Positions 1-9,664 of a stretch of DNA of 34,960 bases are shown here, one piece after another; the first letter of the stretch is position 1; the number at the start of each line of letters is the position of its first letter. The position numbers and the translations under genes were made by a program. This DNA comes from Hyphomicrobiales bacterium (lineage in GTDB: Bacteria > Pseudomonadota > Alphaproteobacteria > Rhizobiales > JAJFHC01): contig JAJFHC010000212.1 in NCBI GenBank assembly GCA_021775835.1, positions 1 to 34,960 on the forward strand, written 5' to 3'. The notes below the pieces were generated by a model. The model was not told the DNA's origin and searched no databases. It saw nothing but the letters and a program-made list of their open reading frames with translations.

Positions 1-1
1 C

Positions 2-265
2 TTTCCAAAAGCTGCATTTGTAAAAACCGGCGCCGAAGGCGTTTACTGCGGATTCATTCCGTGTTCCGGGCTGGGCATTGCCCTGAAGTGCGACGACGGG
101 GCATCTCGGGCCGCCGAGACCATGATGTCCGCTCTGCTTTACCGTCATGGCGCCATCGGCAGGGATGACATCGCCAAGGCGCCGGACCTTTTCGACGCCC
201 CGATCACAAACCGACGCGGATTCAAGACAGGCGTCGTAAGACCTGTGGGAGACCTGGCATCCTGA
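2..265 (+). CDS. L-asparaginase II family protein, C-terminal part (5' end outside window)
   Basis: The frame is open from the first bases and ends in TGA at 263-265, giving about 87 C-terminal residues. The segment around VKTGAEGVYCG followed by GLGIALKCDDGASRAAE is typical of the Asparaginase_II family (PF06089, rhizobial AnsA type), which hydrolyses L-asparagine to aspartate and ammonia. This family is unrelated to the classical bacterial asparaginases. The last residues carry the usual 'N-RG---G' region before the stop. The gene converges on the YbaK gene with about 30 bases between them and no obvious terminator. Only the tail is visible, so catalytic completeness cannot be judged. Confidence 0.82.
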   Translation, partial: FPKAAFVKTGAEGVYCGFIPCSGLGIALKCDDGASRAAETMMSALLYRHGAIGRDDIAKAPDLFDAPITNRRGFKTGVVRPVGDLAS

Positions 266-296
266 CCTGACGAAGAACGTGTCCGGCGCGTCCGAT

Positions 297-761
297 TTAC
301 GGAACGATTGTTTTTGCGCCTGTCAACGCGGCAAGCTTTTGCGGCTCTACTTCGAACACGGCGTTCGGCGAACCCGCGGCGGCCCAGACACTGGCGTGGC
401 TCAGAAGGTCGGCATCGATGAATGTTTCCACCGGCGTCAGGTGCCCGATGGGTGCCACACCGCCGATGGCAAACCCGGTCTTGTCACGAACGGCTCTGGC
501 ATCCGCCCGGGTAAGCGGTTCCCCGATCTGTCCTGCAGCGTTCTCGAGGTCGACCCGGTTGGCGCCGCTTACAAGAAGGAGCTTCAGTTGGCCGGACGCC
601 GCGCCCTCGAAGATCAGCGATTTGACGATCTGCGCGACATCGCAACCACAGGCTGCCGCCGCCTCTTCGGCAGTACGGGTACTTTCCGGCATGCGGACAA
701 CTGATATGTCGAGCCCAAGTTGGCGGGCGGTATCTTCCACGCGTTTGACGCTTTTCGACAT
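297..761 (-). CDS. YbaK/EbsC family aminoacyl-tRNA deacylase
   Basis: The protein has about 154 residues and matches the YbaK/ProX fold that hydrolyses misacylated tRNA, most often Cys-tRNA(Pro). Characteristic segments are the conserved lysine region QIVKSLIF, the strand LLLVSG, and the GFAIGGVAPIGH block near residues 95-110, which lines the active site. I chose the ATG at 761 (MSKSVKRVE) because homologues start there. An in-frame ATG at 782 and a TTG at 806 would add an unconserved head. It is divergent from the 2OG oxygenase gene, leaving about 150 bases for both promoters. The exact tRNA substrate is not deducible from sequence. Confidence 0.85.
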   Translation of the reverse strand: MSKSVKRVEDTARQLGLDISVVRMPESTRTAEEAAAACGCDVAQIVKSLIFEGAASGQLKLLLVSGANRVDLENAAGQIGEPLTRADARAVRDKTGFAIGGVAPIGHLTPVETFIDADLLSHASVWAAAGSPNAVFEVEPQKLAALTGAKTIVP

Positions 762-914
762 GGGAGATTTTGCTCTTTGCATTGCGACGACGGCGAGGTG
801 AGGCAATAGTTTACTACCGGCCTCCGATGGCTACAATGGTTTACGGGACGGCGTGAGGCTTCCCGAAGAGGAGCGTCCCTCCATGCCCGATAGAATTCAG
901 CAGGACAATGAGCC

Positions 915-1748
915 ATGAAACAGCAACAACAGGCGTTGGCGCCCCACGAAGTCATCAATCTGGAAGCCTACCCGATTGATGACTTGGACTCGCCGTCATT
1001 TGCTGCGTTGACCGGGCGGCTGCGCGCCGAACTCGATGCCCAGCAATACGTGGTGTTGCCTGATTTCATCCTGCCCTCTGCCCGCGCAAAGGCAATCGAC
1101 CAGATCGAATGCGCACTTGGTCGTGCCAATCACATCAGCTCGGATAGAAACTGCTACCTCCAGCGCCAGCCCGATCCATCGCTGCCGGAGGGTCATCCAC
1201 GCAATCTCTTTCTCCCGACCAGTTCCCGCATGCTTGCCGCCGATCTCCTGCCCGTCAACTCGCCCCTGAGAACACTCTATTTCTGGAACAATGTCCGGCA
1301 ACTCGTCGCCCGCATCGTCGGTGCCGACAAGCTCTACGAAAACGAGGATCTGCTCCAGCCGGTCAATGCTCTTTGCTATCAGGACGGCGATCAGTCGGCT
1401 TGGCATTTCGACTCCTTCAACGCCTTCACGATGACTCTCATGCTGCAGGCTCCCGAAGAAGGCGGCCGATTTGAAATGGTTCCGGACATTCGCAGCGATA
1501 AAGATCCTGGTCATGACCGGATTGCCGGAATCATGCGCGGCGGCCGGGAAGGTGTGGTCGAGATCGGCCGCCAGGAGGGTGCGTTGTGCATCTTCCGTGG
1601 CAGCAATTCCCTCCACCGGGTGTCGAAGGTCTTCGGGCCCCGTCGTCGGATCATGGGCGTCTTCGTCTACGAGGATGTACCCGGCGTGATCGGCGATCCC
1701 GAGGTTAACGAGACCGTCTACGGCAGGCGCACAGCCCTTGCTCAGTAG
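915..1748 (+). CDS. Fe(II)/2-oxoglutarate-dependent oxygenase, BesD/HalD-like (HxD type)
   Basis: This 277-residue protein resembles the BesD/HalD group (often labelled ArpA) of non-haem iron, 2-oxoglutarate enzymes acting on free amino acids. Visible ligands are H164 and D166 in WHFD, distal H234 in NSLHRVS, and an arginine cluster R243-R245 suited to binding 2-oxoglutarate. Radical halogenases of this group have Gly or Ala in place of Asp at the second ligand. The Asp here therefore predicts hydroxylation rather than chlorination. The segment after the first His, FTMTLMLQ, and the C-terminal RRIMGVFVYED are family-like. An AGGA about ten bases before the ATG serves as ribosome site. No biosynthetic cluster surrounds it, and the substrate is unknown. 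Confidence 0.75.
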   Translation: MKQQQQALAPHEVINLEAYPIDDLDSPSFAALTGRLRAELDAQQYVVLPDFILPSARAKAIDQIECALGRANHISSDRNCYLQRQPDPSLPEGHPRNLFLPTSSRMLAADLLPVNSPLRTLYFWNNVRQLVARIVGADKLYENEDLLQPVNALCYQDGDQSAWHFDSFNAFTMTLMLQAPEEGGRFEMVPDIRSDKDPGHDRIAGIMRGGREGVVEIGRQEGALCIFRGSNSLHRVSKVFGPRRRIMGVFVYEDVPGVIGDPEVNETVYGRRTALAQ

Positions 1749-1756
1749 CGCGTGTT

Positions 1757-3130
1757 TCAGCTCACAAGATTGCCGGTAAAGGTCGCATTCTTTCGCTTGA
1801 AGAGTTCGGGCCCGTTCAGGTCGGGCACAACCACCTTGTCGTGATCGACTCCGGCAATGGCGGTCTCGCTTGAGCCTGATACTTGATTGTTGGCAATCAG
1901 GGCAGGGCCCGCGCCTTTGGTCAGGGAGACACCGATGCCCACGGTGCAGTTGCGCACTAGGTTGTCGCTCGCGGTCACGTCCCTCAGGTACTCGGCCCAG
2001 CCAAGCACGATACCGAATACCGGTGCGTTCTCCACCACGTTGCCGGTCACAAGGGTGTCGGCTTCCACGCCGATGCCGGTTCCACGCTTGTCGGTTTCAC
2101 CTTTACGCACAAACAGGTCCCGCACGATGTTGCCCGAGCACACCGCCAACCGGCCACCGTCATTGAAGTTGGTGATCGATATTCCTGACGCTGCGTTTTC
2201 GATAATGTTATTGGCGATGATCGCGCCCTCGAACGCAAACTCGGCGTAAATCGCCACCTCGCCCAGCCGTGAGCAGGAGTTGCCCACGATCTGACAGAAT
2301 GACCCGCTGTTCGATCGCACGGCGGAAAACGCGCAGTCGGCGATACGGTTGCCCGATACAATAACGTTTGCCGCCCGGTAGACATTGACCCCGTTGCCGT
2401 TCTGGCCAGAGCCCCCGGCTTTGGTGTCCACATGTTCGATCCGGTTATGAGCAACGATCGTGCCGTCTTCGCGCTTTTCCCCCTGCCACACCAGAATGCC
2501 GTTGTTGTCGCAATGGTGGATGTGGCAGTGGTTGATCGATAATCCACGGGCGTCGTTGGAAAAAATTGCCGCCTGGCCCACATGACCGATCTCGCAATTG
2601 GTAATCCGCCCTGATGTGTTTCGCAGGACGATGCCGTTCTCGACGCCGTTCAGGAACCGGCAGTTGTCGACCACAAGATCACGCGCGCCGTCGGCTTCAA
2701 GCAGGGCACGTCCGCTACTGTCCTTGCCGTGGTAGCGAACGGTGTTGGCGCCGCCGTCGACCGTGATATCGCGCAGCACGATGTGGGCACTGCCTGCCGT
2801 TCGCAGGGCCGGCGTGTCGGACTTGACCGGCGCGATGACGGTCTGTCCGGGGACGCCCGCCATGTGAAGCGATCCGGTGATTTCCAGGCCGCCCGCGATG
2901 ATCCGGCCGCCTGGCAGAAGCAAGGTCGACTTCTGGCCGATGGCAAAATTGATTGCAGCCTGCAGTTCAACAGATTGGTCGTTTGCCGTGTCTGTTGTGA
3001 TGCCGAAGTCTGCCGCGTTCACGGTTGACCCGGCGGTCGCCGCTGCAACGGTTCTGGACTCCGATGCCAAAGTGACGGCCCCCAGCCCCACGGCACCTGT
3101 GCCCAGCAGTGATCTCCTGGAAAGTGTCAT
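1757..3130 (-). CDS. Tat-exported right-handed beta-helix repeat protein (TIGR03808-like)
   Basis: This 457-residue protein begins with a twin-arginine signal (SRRSLLG, residues 4-10, then a hydrophobic alanine/glycine-rich stretch to about residue 30), so it should be exported folded. The body is made of short repeats with N-G-I, N-x-I and xIxxC patterns from about residue 110 to 440. This is typical of a right-handed parallel beta-helix as in pectate lyases and glycan-binding proteins, and the layout matches the alphaproteobacterial TIGR03808 family of unknown function. No polysaccharide-lyase catalytic set can be assigned confidently. Its start lies 37 bases after the meaB stop on the same strand, so it may be read through from the mutase operon. 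Confidence 0.8.
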   Translation of the reverse strand: MTLSRRSLLGTGAVGLGAVTLASESRTVAAATAGSTVNAADFGITTDTANDQSVELQAAINFAIGQKSTLLLPGGRIIAGGLEITGSLHMAGVPGQTVIAPVKSDTPALRTAGSAHIVLRDITVDGGANTVRYHGKDSSGRALLEADGARDLVVDNCRFLNGVENGIVLRNTSGRITNCEIGHVGQAAIFSNDARGLSINHCHIHHCDNNGILVWQGEKREDGTIVAHNRIEHVDTKAGGSGQNGNGVNVYRAANVIVSGNRIADCAFSAVRSNSGSFCQIVGNSCSRLGEVAIYAEFAFEGAIIANNIIENAASGISITNFNDGGRLAVCSGNIVRDLFVRKGETDKRGTGIGVEADTLVTGNVVENAPVFGIVLGWAEYLRDVTASDNLVRNCTVGIGVSLTKGAGPALIANNQVSGSSETAIAGVDHDKVVVPDLNGPELFKRKNATFTGNLVS

Positions 3131-3167
3131 GGCGCATCATAACTGATTCCCGGGCGCAGGGGGCGTT

Positions 3168-4169
3168 TCAACCTTCTGTCAGTGCCAGCAGTCTTCTAAC
3201 CGCCATCGTCGCTGTCAGACGGCCAGCGCCGACATCCGATTCAATGGCTTCAAGGGCCGGTGCGACGCCGCGATGATTGCGGAACGAGTCCAGCAGCTGC
3301 TCCTCGAGCATCGACCACATCCATCGAATTTGCTGACCACTGCGCCGCGCCTCGAAGTCTCCGCTTTCGGTCATGATGCCCTTATGCCGTTCGATCTCCT
3401 GCCACAGGATATCAAGACCATCATTCTCCTTGCCGCTTACGGTGAGAACAGGTGGACGCCAGTTCGGATAGGCGGGCGTCAGAATGTTGAAGGCCGCCTG
3501 GTAGTCGGCGGCCGCGTGCCTGGCGCGGTCGACATTATCCCCGTCAGACTTGTTGACGGCGATCATGTCGGCAATCTCGAGCACACCTTTCTTGATGCCC
3601 TGCAGATCGTCGCCGGCGCCCGGCAGCATCAGCACCAGGAAAAAATCGACCATATCGGCGACAGTTGTTTCCGACTGACCAATGCCCACGGTTTCCACAA
3701 TGATCACATCGAAACCTGCGGCCTCGCAGAGAAACATGGTCTCGCGGGTCCGCCGCGCAACACCGCCCAGGGTGCCTGACGACGGCGATGGCCGGATGAA
3801 GGCGTTCGGGTTGACAGCAAGGTCGGCCATGCGCGTCTTGTCGCCAAGGATGCTGCCGCCGGTTCGGGTGCTGGTCGGGTCAACCGCCAGAACCGAGACC
3901 TTGTGCCCGGCCGCTGTCAGGTTTCCGCCAAGTGCCTCGATTGTCGTGCTTTTGCCCACACCGGGCACGCCGGTCACGCCAACACGGGCGGCCTTGCCGG
4001 TGTGTGGCAGGACCGCCTGGAGAACTTCCTGTGCTTGCGTCTGATGCGCCTTGTTGCGGCTTTCGATAAGCGTGATGGCACGCGCCAGCATGGCGCGGTC
4101 TCCAGCGAGAATGCCGTCGACATACTGGGATGTGGAAAGCACCGCGCGTGCAGGAGGTTTAGCGTTCAT
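3168..4169 (-). CDS. meaB: Methylmalonyl-CoA mutase-associated GTPase MeaB
   Basis: This 333-residue G3E-type GTPase (ArgK/LAO kinase family) gates insertion of adenosylcobalamin into methylmalonyl-CoA mutase and protects the enzyme from inactivation. The Walker A motif GVPGVGKST is at residues 67-75, followed by LAVDPTSTRTGGSILGDKTRM, VETVGIGQSE and the guanine-specificity motif NKSDGD. I chose the ATG at 4169 (MNAKPPA), preceded by AGGAGG-like bases. An earlier in-frame ATG at 4205 would add an unconserved head. It is the third gene of the mutase operon, 49 bases after the large-subunit stop. Length and motifs are normal. Confidence 0.95.
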   Translation of the reverse strand: MNAKPPARAVLSTSQYVDGILAGDRAMLARAITLIESRNKAHQTQAQEVLQAVLPHTGKAARVGVTGVPGVGKSTTIEALGGNLTAAGHKVSVLAVDPTSTRTGGSILGDKTRMADLAVNPNAFIRPSPSSGTLGGVARRTRETMFLCEAAGFDVIIVETVGIGQSETTVADMVDFFLVLMLPGAGDDLQGIKKGVLEIADMIAVNKSDGDNVDRARHAAADYQAAFNILTPAYPNWRPPVLTVSGKENDGLDILWQEIERHKGIMTESGDFEARRSGQQIRWMWSMLEEQLLDSFRNHRGVAPALEAIESDVGAGRLTATMAVRRLLALTEG

Positions 4170-4218
4170 GCCAAAACTCATACAGAAGCCATGTCGGGCG
4201 GGCAATACTGATCGGGGA

Positions 4219-6399
4219 TCACTCCGCAGCTGACTGATAGCCCAGGCGTTCGTTCAGCTTGTTCATGAGATCAACGGCCGCCTCCGAGATCACTGTACCG
4301 GGCGGGAAGATGGCGCTGGCGCCTGCCTGCATCAGGGCGTCGTAGTCCTGGGGCGGCACCACGCCGCCCACGACCACCATGATGTCGTCGCGGCCCAGTT
4401 TGCCCAGTTCGTCACGCAACTGCGGCACCAGGGTCAGGTGCCCGGCGGCAAGGGAACTCGCTCCAATAATGTGAACGTCGTTCTCCACCGCTTGGCGGGC
4501 GGCTTCTTCGGGCGTCTGAAAAAGCGGGCCGATGTCGACATCAAAGCCCAAGTCGGCGAAGGCGGACGCAATCACCTTCTGGCCCCGGTCATGCCCATCT
4601 TGACCCATCTTGGCCACGAGGATGCGTGGGCGCCGGCCTTCGTTTTCTTCGAACGCATCGATCAGTGTGCGAATTTCTTCAACGACCTCTGACATGGGGC
4701 CGACCTCCGCTCTGTAAATACCCGATATGGCCTTGATCTCCGCCTTGTGTCGGCCAAAGACCTTCTCCATGGCCATGCTGATTTCTCCAACAGAGGCCTT
4801 GGCCCTGGCAGCATCGACCGCGCGCGCCAGGAGGTTGCCCGACTTCGATTGGGCACATTCAGTGAGAGCTTCCAATGTCGCCTGGCACACGGTTTCGTCA
4901 CGCTCTGCGCGCAGTCGTTCAAGTTTTTCGATCTGGGTCGCGCGCACAGCGGAATTGTCGATCTTGAGCACGTCGATATTGTTGGCTTCCTTGATCCGGA
5001 ACTTGTTAACACCGACCACCGTTTGTCGGCCTGAGTCGATGCGCGCCTGCGTCCGCGCCGCAGCTTCCTCGATGCGGAGTTTCGGGATGCCGGCGTCGAT
5101 CGCCTTGGCCATACCGCCCAGCGCTTCCACTTCCTCGATATGTTTCCAGGCCTTGGCCGCCAGTTCATAGGTCAGGCGCTCCACGTAGTAGCTGCCGCCC
5201 CAGGGGTCGATCACCTGTGTCGTGCCGCATTCCTGCTGGAGGAAAAGCTGGGTATTGCGGGCAATCCGCGCAGAGAAGTCCGTGGGCAGGGCCAAAGCCT
5301 CGTCGAGAGCGTTGGTGTGCAACGACTGGGTATGGCCGTGGGTGGCCGCCATCGCCTCCACGCAGGTGCGGACGACATTGTTGAAGACATCCTGTGCGGT
5401 AAGGCTCCACCCGGATGTCTGGCAATGAGTTCTGAGAGACAGGGAACGGCTGTCCTTGGGGTCGAACGGTTTGATCAGCTTTGCCCACAACATCCGGGCC
5501 GCCCGCATCTTGGCAACCTCCATGAAGTAGTTCATGCCGATCGCCCAGAAGAACGAAAGGCGCGGCGCAAAGGCGTCTATATCGAGGCCAACAGCGCGGC
5601 CGGCCCGCACATAGTCGACACCGTCGGCAATCGTATAGGCCAGTTCCAGGTCTGCCGTCGCACCGGCTTCCTGCATGTGGTAGCCCGATATGGAGATCGA
5701 GTTGTACCGGGGCATGTTCTGCGAAGTGTAGCTGAAAATGTCCGAAATGATCCGCATCGAGTGCTCCGGCGGATAGATGTAGGTATTACGGACCATGAAC
5801 TCCTTGAGGATGTCGTTCTGGATCGTGCCCGTCAGCTTCTCCGCCGGCACGCCCTGTTCTTCCGCCGCCGCAATGTAGAGCGCCAAGACCGGAATGACAG
5901 CGCCGTTCATGGTCATGCTGACGCTCATCTCATCCAGCGGTATGCCATCGAACAGGGTGCGCATGTCGTAGATCGAATCAATCGCGACGCCGGCCATCCC
6001 GACATCGCCGGCGACACGCGGATGGTCGGAGTCATAGCCACGGTGGGTTGCCAGATCGAACGCGATGGAAAGGCCCTTCTGGCCGGCGGCGAGATTGCGA
6101 CGGTAGAACGCGTTTGACTGCTCGGCGGTTGAAAAACCGGCATACTGGCGGATGGTCCAGGGCCGTGTTGCATACATGGTCGGGTAGGGACCACGCAGAA
6201 ACGGCGCCATGCCGGGCCACGTGTCGAGGAAATCGAGTCCGTCCAGGTCAGCGCCTGCATAGTAGGACTTGACGTCGATGCCCTCTGGCGACGGCCGTGT
6301 GCCGGCGGTGTCCGCGGCGGCTTGCGCAGGGTCTGCGGTTCCTGTTCCGGCCGTCAGGCTTGAAAAATCAATTCCTGAGAAGTCTGGTATCGTGCTCAT
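4219..6399 (-). CDS. scpA: Methylmalonyl-CoA mutase, large (catalytic) subunit
   Basis: The 726-residue large subunit carries an N-terminal TIM-barrel domain (about residues 60-560) and a C-terminal cobalamin-binding domain. The B12 motif D-x-H-x-x-G is intact as QDGHDRG around residues 601-606, followed by the downstream GASSLAAGH and [11 protein letters not shown] segments. The enzyme converts (R)-methylmalonyl-CoA to succinyl-CoA in propionate, odd-chain fatty acid and branched amino acid breakdown. I chose the ATG at 6399 (MSTIPDFSG) because it overlaps the stop of the small-subunit gene by four bases (ATGA), a common coupled arrangement. The ATG at 6456 would overlap the upstream gene by 61 bases. 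Confidence 0.96.
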   Translation of the reverse strand: MSTIPDFSGIDFSSLTAGTGTADPAQAAADTAGTRPSPEGIDVKSYYAGADLDGLDFLDTWPGMAPFLRGPYPTMYATRPWTIRQYAGFSTAEQSNAFYRRNLAAGQKGLSIAFDLATHRGYDSDHPRVAGDVGMAGVAIDSIYDMRTLFDGIPLDEMSVSMTMNGAVIPVLALYIAAAEEQGVPAEKLTGTIQNDILKEFMVRNTYIYPPEHSMRIISDIFSYTSQNMPRYNSISISGYHMQEAGATADLELAYTIADGVDYVRAGRAVGLDIDAFAPRLSFFWAIGMNYFMEVAKMRAARMLWAKLIKPFDPKDSRSLSLRTHCQTSGWSLTAQDVFNNVVRTCVEAMAATHGHTQSLHTNALDEALALPTDFSARIARNTQLFLQQECGTTQVIDPWGGSYYVERLTYELAAKAWKHIEEVEALGGMAKAIDAGIPKLRIEEAAARTQARIDSGRQTVVGVNKFRIKEANNIDVLKIDNSAVRATQIEKLERLRAERDETVCQATLEALTECAQSKSGNLLARAVDAARAKASVGEISMAMEKVFGRHKAEIKAISGIYRAEVGPMSEVVEEIRTLIDAFEENEGRRPRILVAKMGQDGHDRGQKVIASAFADLGFDVDIGPLFQTPEEAARQAVENDVHIIGASSLAAGHLTLVPQLRDELGKLGRDDIMVVVGGVVPPQDYDALMQAGASAIFPPGTVISEAAVDLMNKLNERLGYQSAAE

Positions 6400-8453
6400 G
6401 ACTGCTGAACTCCCAGAACCTGGTGTGCCTGTTCCAGCACATCGATCACATTGCACCCCATATGGATAAACGTGGCAATCCCTGCGTGCTCAAATTCGAC
6501 CCGCCGTTCTCCCGGGTGACCTGCCAGGTAAACGTAAATTGCGCCGGCGCTTCGAAGAGCGGCCGCGGCCGATACCGCCCGGTCTGCATACACCGCGTCG
6601 CTGGAGCAAATGACGGCAGCCTTCGCGCTGGTTTTCCGAAATGCCTCGGTGAGGCTTTCCTCGTCGGCGAAGCCGGCGTTTTGCAGGGTTTCGATGCCAC
6701 CGGCGCCGAACAAGTTCTTCGAAAATGCGGCCCGGGCGGTAAAGTCTCCGGCGGTCCCGAGGCAGGCGAGAAAAACGGCAGGCCTGGAGCCTGTACGTGC
6801 CGTGTGGTCGTCGCTTGCTGTCCGCAGGCTCTCAAACCCGATGGATAGGCGGGCGCCGGTTAACGCTTCGACCGTGTGCAATTCGCCGGCAAGACCGGCT
6901 GTCAGCTCAGAGAGCGTCGCCCCTTGTCTGCCGGCATCAATCAGGTTCTTTGTCATGACGCCACGGGCTGGTGGCGAAATCGTTGTCGGGTCAAAGCTCC
7001 ACCCCCGCCGCTGCAGGTGCTCTTGCAGTCTCCGGTCCGACGCCGTCTTGATGTCCACCACATCAACAGGCAGCACGTCTGTCTTGTTCTCATCCAGATT
7101 GGGAAATTCGCTGACACCAACAATCGGGTCTTTCCGGCGCGCAACATTTGTTATGCGCAAGTCCCGAACCTTGGCGATGCGATCCTGCAAATTGCCGCTG
7201 GCAAGGCTTGAGGCAATTCCCCCCTCGCATTCAATCTCCTGGAACAGGCTCCAGGACTTCTCCGCAAGGTCATTGGTCAGCTTTTCCATAAACCACGAAC
7301 CGCCGGCCGGATCGGTCACCAGTCCAACGGAGGATTCCTCCTGAAGGATGATCTGCGTGTTTCGCGCGATCCTCCGGGCAAACCCGTCTGGCAATCCCGA
7401 AGCCGCTGTATAGGGTTGGAGTGTCACGGCCTGGGCGCCGGCAATTCCCGCGGCAAAACACGCAACCGTAGTGCGTAGCATGTTCACCCACACATCCCGG
7501 TCGGACATCATGCGTGCCGCCGACTCCACGCGCAAATTCATGGGCGCCGGTTCGATTCCACAAGCAGCGGTCACCTTCGCCCATAACTGGCGGGCCGTCC
7601 GGAGTTTGGAGACCGATGCAAAAAGATCTGAATCGGTGGTCATCGCGAATCCGATCTGGCCGGCCGATGTCGCCAGATCGAGGCCGTTTTCTTCCAGCGC
7701 CCGTAGGTAGGAAACGCCGGTCGCAATGGCGATAGCAATTTCCTGGGCGTCGGATGCGCCACCATAATGATAGGAGCGGGTGTCGACCAGCACGCTGGCG
7801 ATGTTGGGAAAGGATGCCGAGACATGATGTGCAAGATCGGACATCTGTGCCAGAGCCTCGTCGACGGATTGATCGAGGTGTCCGGTCGACGCCAGCAACC
7901 CGAAGGGATCAACTCCGAGATTGCCGGATACGGTTTCCGTGTCGGCCTCGCGTTCCTCGATCGTCGCCAGAAGCAGTGCGGCAATCGCAATGGAACCGTG
8001 AGTTGGTTCCAGAAAAACAGGCGCGATGTCCACAGAGACGCCGGACAGCGCAATGTCGAGATCTTTTGTATTTGTTACGAGAATGCCATCGGAAGAGCTG
8101 TCCGATGCTTTTAGCGACAGCGCTGAGACACCGCCTTCGAGGTCGGTGAGAATGGCAGAATTGTTGGAGCCGGGGTCCGGATGTGCGTGGGTCTGACAAA
8201 TGTGCCAGGGGAGAGGTTGTGATCCCGGCTGACCAACTCCACGTGTGTAGGGGGGCAGGCCCGGCGTCTCGCCAATACGTGCCGCATCCATCGACGTGTC
8301 TCGGGCATAAATCGGCTGGATCGGGATTCCGTCGTAAGTCCGGGTCACCAGCGCCTTCTCGAAGTCGGCGCCTTTCAGGGTCTTCTCGACAAGTTTCAGC
8401 CAGGCATCGTGCGTCTGCGCGGAAAACTCGGAACCAAGCGGTAACGTTGTCAT
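6396..8453 (-). CDS. mutA: Methylmalonyl-CoA mutase, small (non-catalytic) subunit
   Basis: This 685-residue paralogue of the large subunit forms the heterodimeric mutase with it. Barrel-domain signatures are present ([27 protein letters not shown]). In the C-terminal domain the position of the B12 motif reads [13 protein letters not shown] and lacks D-x-H-x-x-G, as expected for the structural subunit that does not bind cobalamin. It is the first gene of the operon. GAGG lies about five bases upstream of the ATG, and the stop overlaps the start of the large subunit. The 250 bases upstream hold its promoter and the terminator of the DUF4332 gene. Confidence 0.94.
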   Translation of the reverse strand: MTTLPLGSEFSAQTHDAWLKLVEKTLKGADFEKALVTRTYDGIPIQPIYARDTSMDAARIGETPGLPPYTRGVGQPGSQPLPWHICQTHAHPDPGSNNSAILTDLEGGVSALSLKASDSSSDGILVTNTKDLDIALSGVSVDIAPVFLEPTHGSIAIAALLLATIEEREADTETVSGNLGVDPFGLLASTGHLDQSVDEALAQMSDLAHHVSASFPNIASVLVDTRSYHYGGASDAQEIAIAIATGVSYLRALEENGLDLATSAGQIGFAMTTDSDLFASVSKLRTARQLWAKVTAACGIEPAPMNLRVESAARMMSDRDVWVNMLRTTVACFAAGIAGAQAVTLQPYTAASGLPDGFARRIARNTQIILQEESSVGLVTDPAGGSWFMEKLTNDLAEKSWSLFQEIECEGGIASSLASGNLQDRIAKVRDLRITNVARRKDPIVGVSEFPNLDENKTDVLPVDVVDIKTASDRRLQEHLQRRGWSFDPTTISPPARGVMTKNLIDAGRQGATLSELTAGLAGELHTVEALTGARLSIGFESLRTASDDHTARTGSRPAVFLACLGTAGDFTARAAFSKNLFGAGGIETLQNAGFADEESLTEAFRKTSAKAAVICSSDAVYADRAVSAAAALRSAGAIYVYLAGHPGERRVEFEHAGIATFIHMGCNVIDVLEQAHQVLGVQQS

Positions 8454-8650
8454 GACTGCCTCGCGTAGATCAAAAACCGGATTTGGTCGTTGTTATAGCG
8501 AAAAATGCTGCAGTGCGAAACAGGGTCCGCGTTAGCAATTCGGTGAATACCTGACGCCATTGACCTCAGCGCCCCATGGCAGCTCTGGGGCAAATCAACA
8601 AGAAGGCTTCGCGCGTTACTTGCCATGTCTGTCGGCGGCCCTCAGAAACA

Positions 8651-8681
8651 AAAAGGGCGCAGCCTTGGCAGCCGCGCCCTT
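8651..8681 (-). terminator. Rho-independent terminator of the DUF4332 gene
   Basis: An inverted repeat with arms AAGGGCGC (8653-8660) and GCGCCCTT (8674-8681) around a 13-base loop is followed, on the minus strand, by a run of T ending near 8649. It begins 23 bases past the DUF4332 stop, between that gene and the mutase operon. Confidence 0.85.
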
Positions 8682-8704
8682 AGTGAAATTTGATCAGTGT
8701 ACGA

Positions 8705-9112
8705 TCAATACTTCAACATGGGTTTGAGCTCTTTCGCATGAGCGACCCATTTGGTAACCGATTTCTCACCGGGCAGCAGACGGACGAGTTTCTTTTTCTC
8801 GTTCGCTTTTGCCATGGCTTCAGTCAGGTTGTCAGGACGCCGTGTCCGAAGTTCTTTGACGGTATCGACGCCGGCCGCCTCAAGCAGTTCTGAATATTCT
8901 TCACCGACACCCCTTACGCGCATCAGATCAGCCATGTTGGCCCACTTCAAAACTCTCTTTTCGTCAATGCCGGTTTCCTCGGCAAGTTTCGCGCGGGCTT
9001 TCGGCGTCTTCGCACGATCAAGAAGCTGGTCAGTTCGGTTTATTCCATTGGCCTGTAGCTTCTTGGTAAATGTTTTGCCAATGCCTTCGATATCGATAAT
9101 TGGGTATCCCAT
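8705..9112 (-). CDS. DUF4332 domain-containing protein (helix-hairpin-helix)
   Basis: This 135-residue basic protein holds two helix-hairpin-helix-like motifs, IEGIGKTFTKKL near residues 8-19 and VRGVGEEYSELL near residues 66-77. Each is followed by 'xxGV/I-T-xx-L', the pattern of DUF4332. Such pairs usually bind DNA in a sequence-independent way, but the family's role is not established. Strong ribosome site GGAGGAAAC immediately precedes the ATG. It is a single-gene unit with its own terminator downstream. The next gene upstream on the same strand ends about 70 bases away. Confidence 0.8.
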   Translation of the reverse strand: MGYPIIDIEGIGKTFTKKLQANGINRTDQLLDRAKTPKARAKLAEETGIDEKRVLKWANMADLMRVRGVGEEYSELLEAAGVDTVKELRTRRPDNLTEAMAKANEKKKLVRLLPGEKSVTKWVAHAKELKPMLKY

Positions 9113-9182
9113 GTTTCCTCCGTCCCCCTGGGTTTGGTCCTAGCCTCGAAATCAATCAGTGATTCGGGTCCGCTTTGTCAAC

Positions 9183-9548
9183 TTATACAAATTTGGCAAG
9201 AGCGGGAATTGAATTAACCACATCTTTTACAAGGTCGTCTCCGGCCTGTTCTCCGACATAGGAAAAAACGGCCTTGCCTGCATCCCGCATTTGCGTTGTG
9301 TTGAGACCTGCGTCAGTCAGTTTGGTGTAGGCGGCCATCGTGGCGCCGCCCAGTGAACCGAACAGTCCCCCGCTTCCGGTGTCCTCGGCAGCAAGATCGT
9401 CTGCCCCGGGGAGTTTCGAAAACAGTTCACTCACCTTCTGTCCATCGCCTTCCGATTTGATGAGCCCAAGGACGACCGAGACCGCCTTGCGCGCAACGTC
9501 ATCGTCCACGCCGGCTGCTGTGGCGACACGCGCTATTATTTCCTGCAT
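9183..9548 (-). CDS. Small conserved protein, DUF2780/DUF2267-like
   Basis: This is an about 121-residue protein with three visible blocks: an N-terminal helix pair (VATAAGVDDDVARKAVSVVLG), a glycine-rich linker (GSGGLFGSLGG), and a C-terminal LTDAGLNTTQM...YVGEQAGDDLVKDVV segment. The arrangement resembles DUF2780/DUF2267 families, whose function is unknown. I prefer the ATG at 9548 because GAGGAAA sits seven bases upstream. The longer frame from 9575 has no such site. There is no signal peptide or membrane segment, so it is probably cytoplasmic. It is divergent from the YjgR-like ATPase gene. The family assignment is tentative. Confidence 0.7.
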   Translation of the reverse strand: MQEIIARVATAAGVDDDVARKAVSVVLGLIKSEGDGQKVSELFSKLPGADDLAAEDTGSGGLFGSLGGATMAAYTKLTDAGLNTTQMRDAGKAVFSYVGEQAGDDLVKDVVNSIPALAKFV

Positions 9549-9664
9549 GATGATTTCCTCGGTGAGTGTTTTCAATTCCGGCGATAATGCACTAGATAGT
9601 CGTTGTCAGCCCCGGTTGAAAGGGCTGGCGGACACCAATTGACAAAAGCGGCACTGGAACGGCA

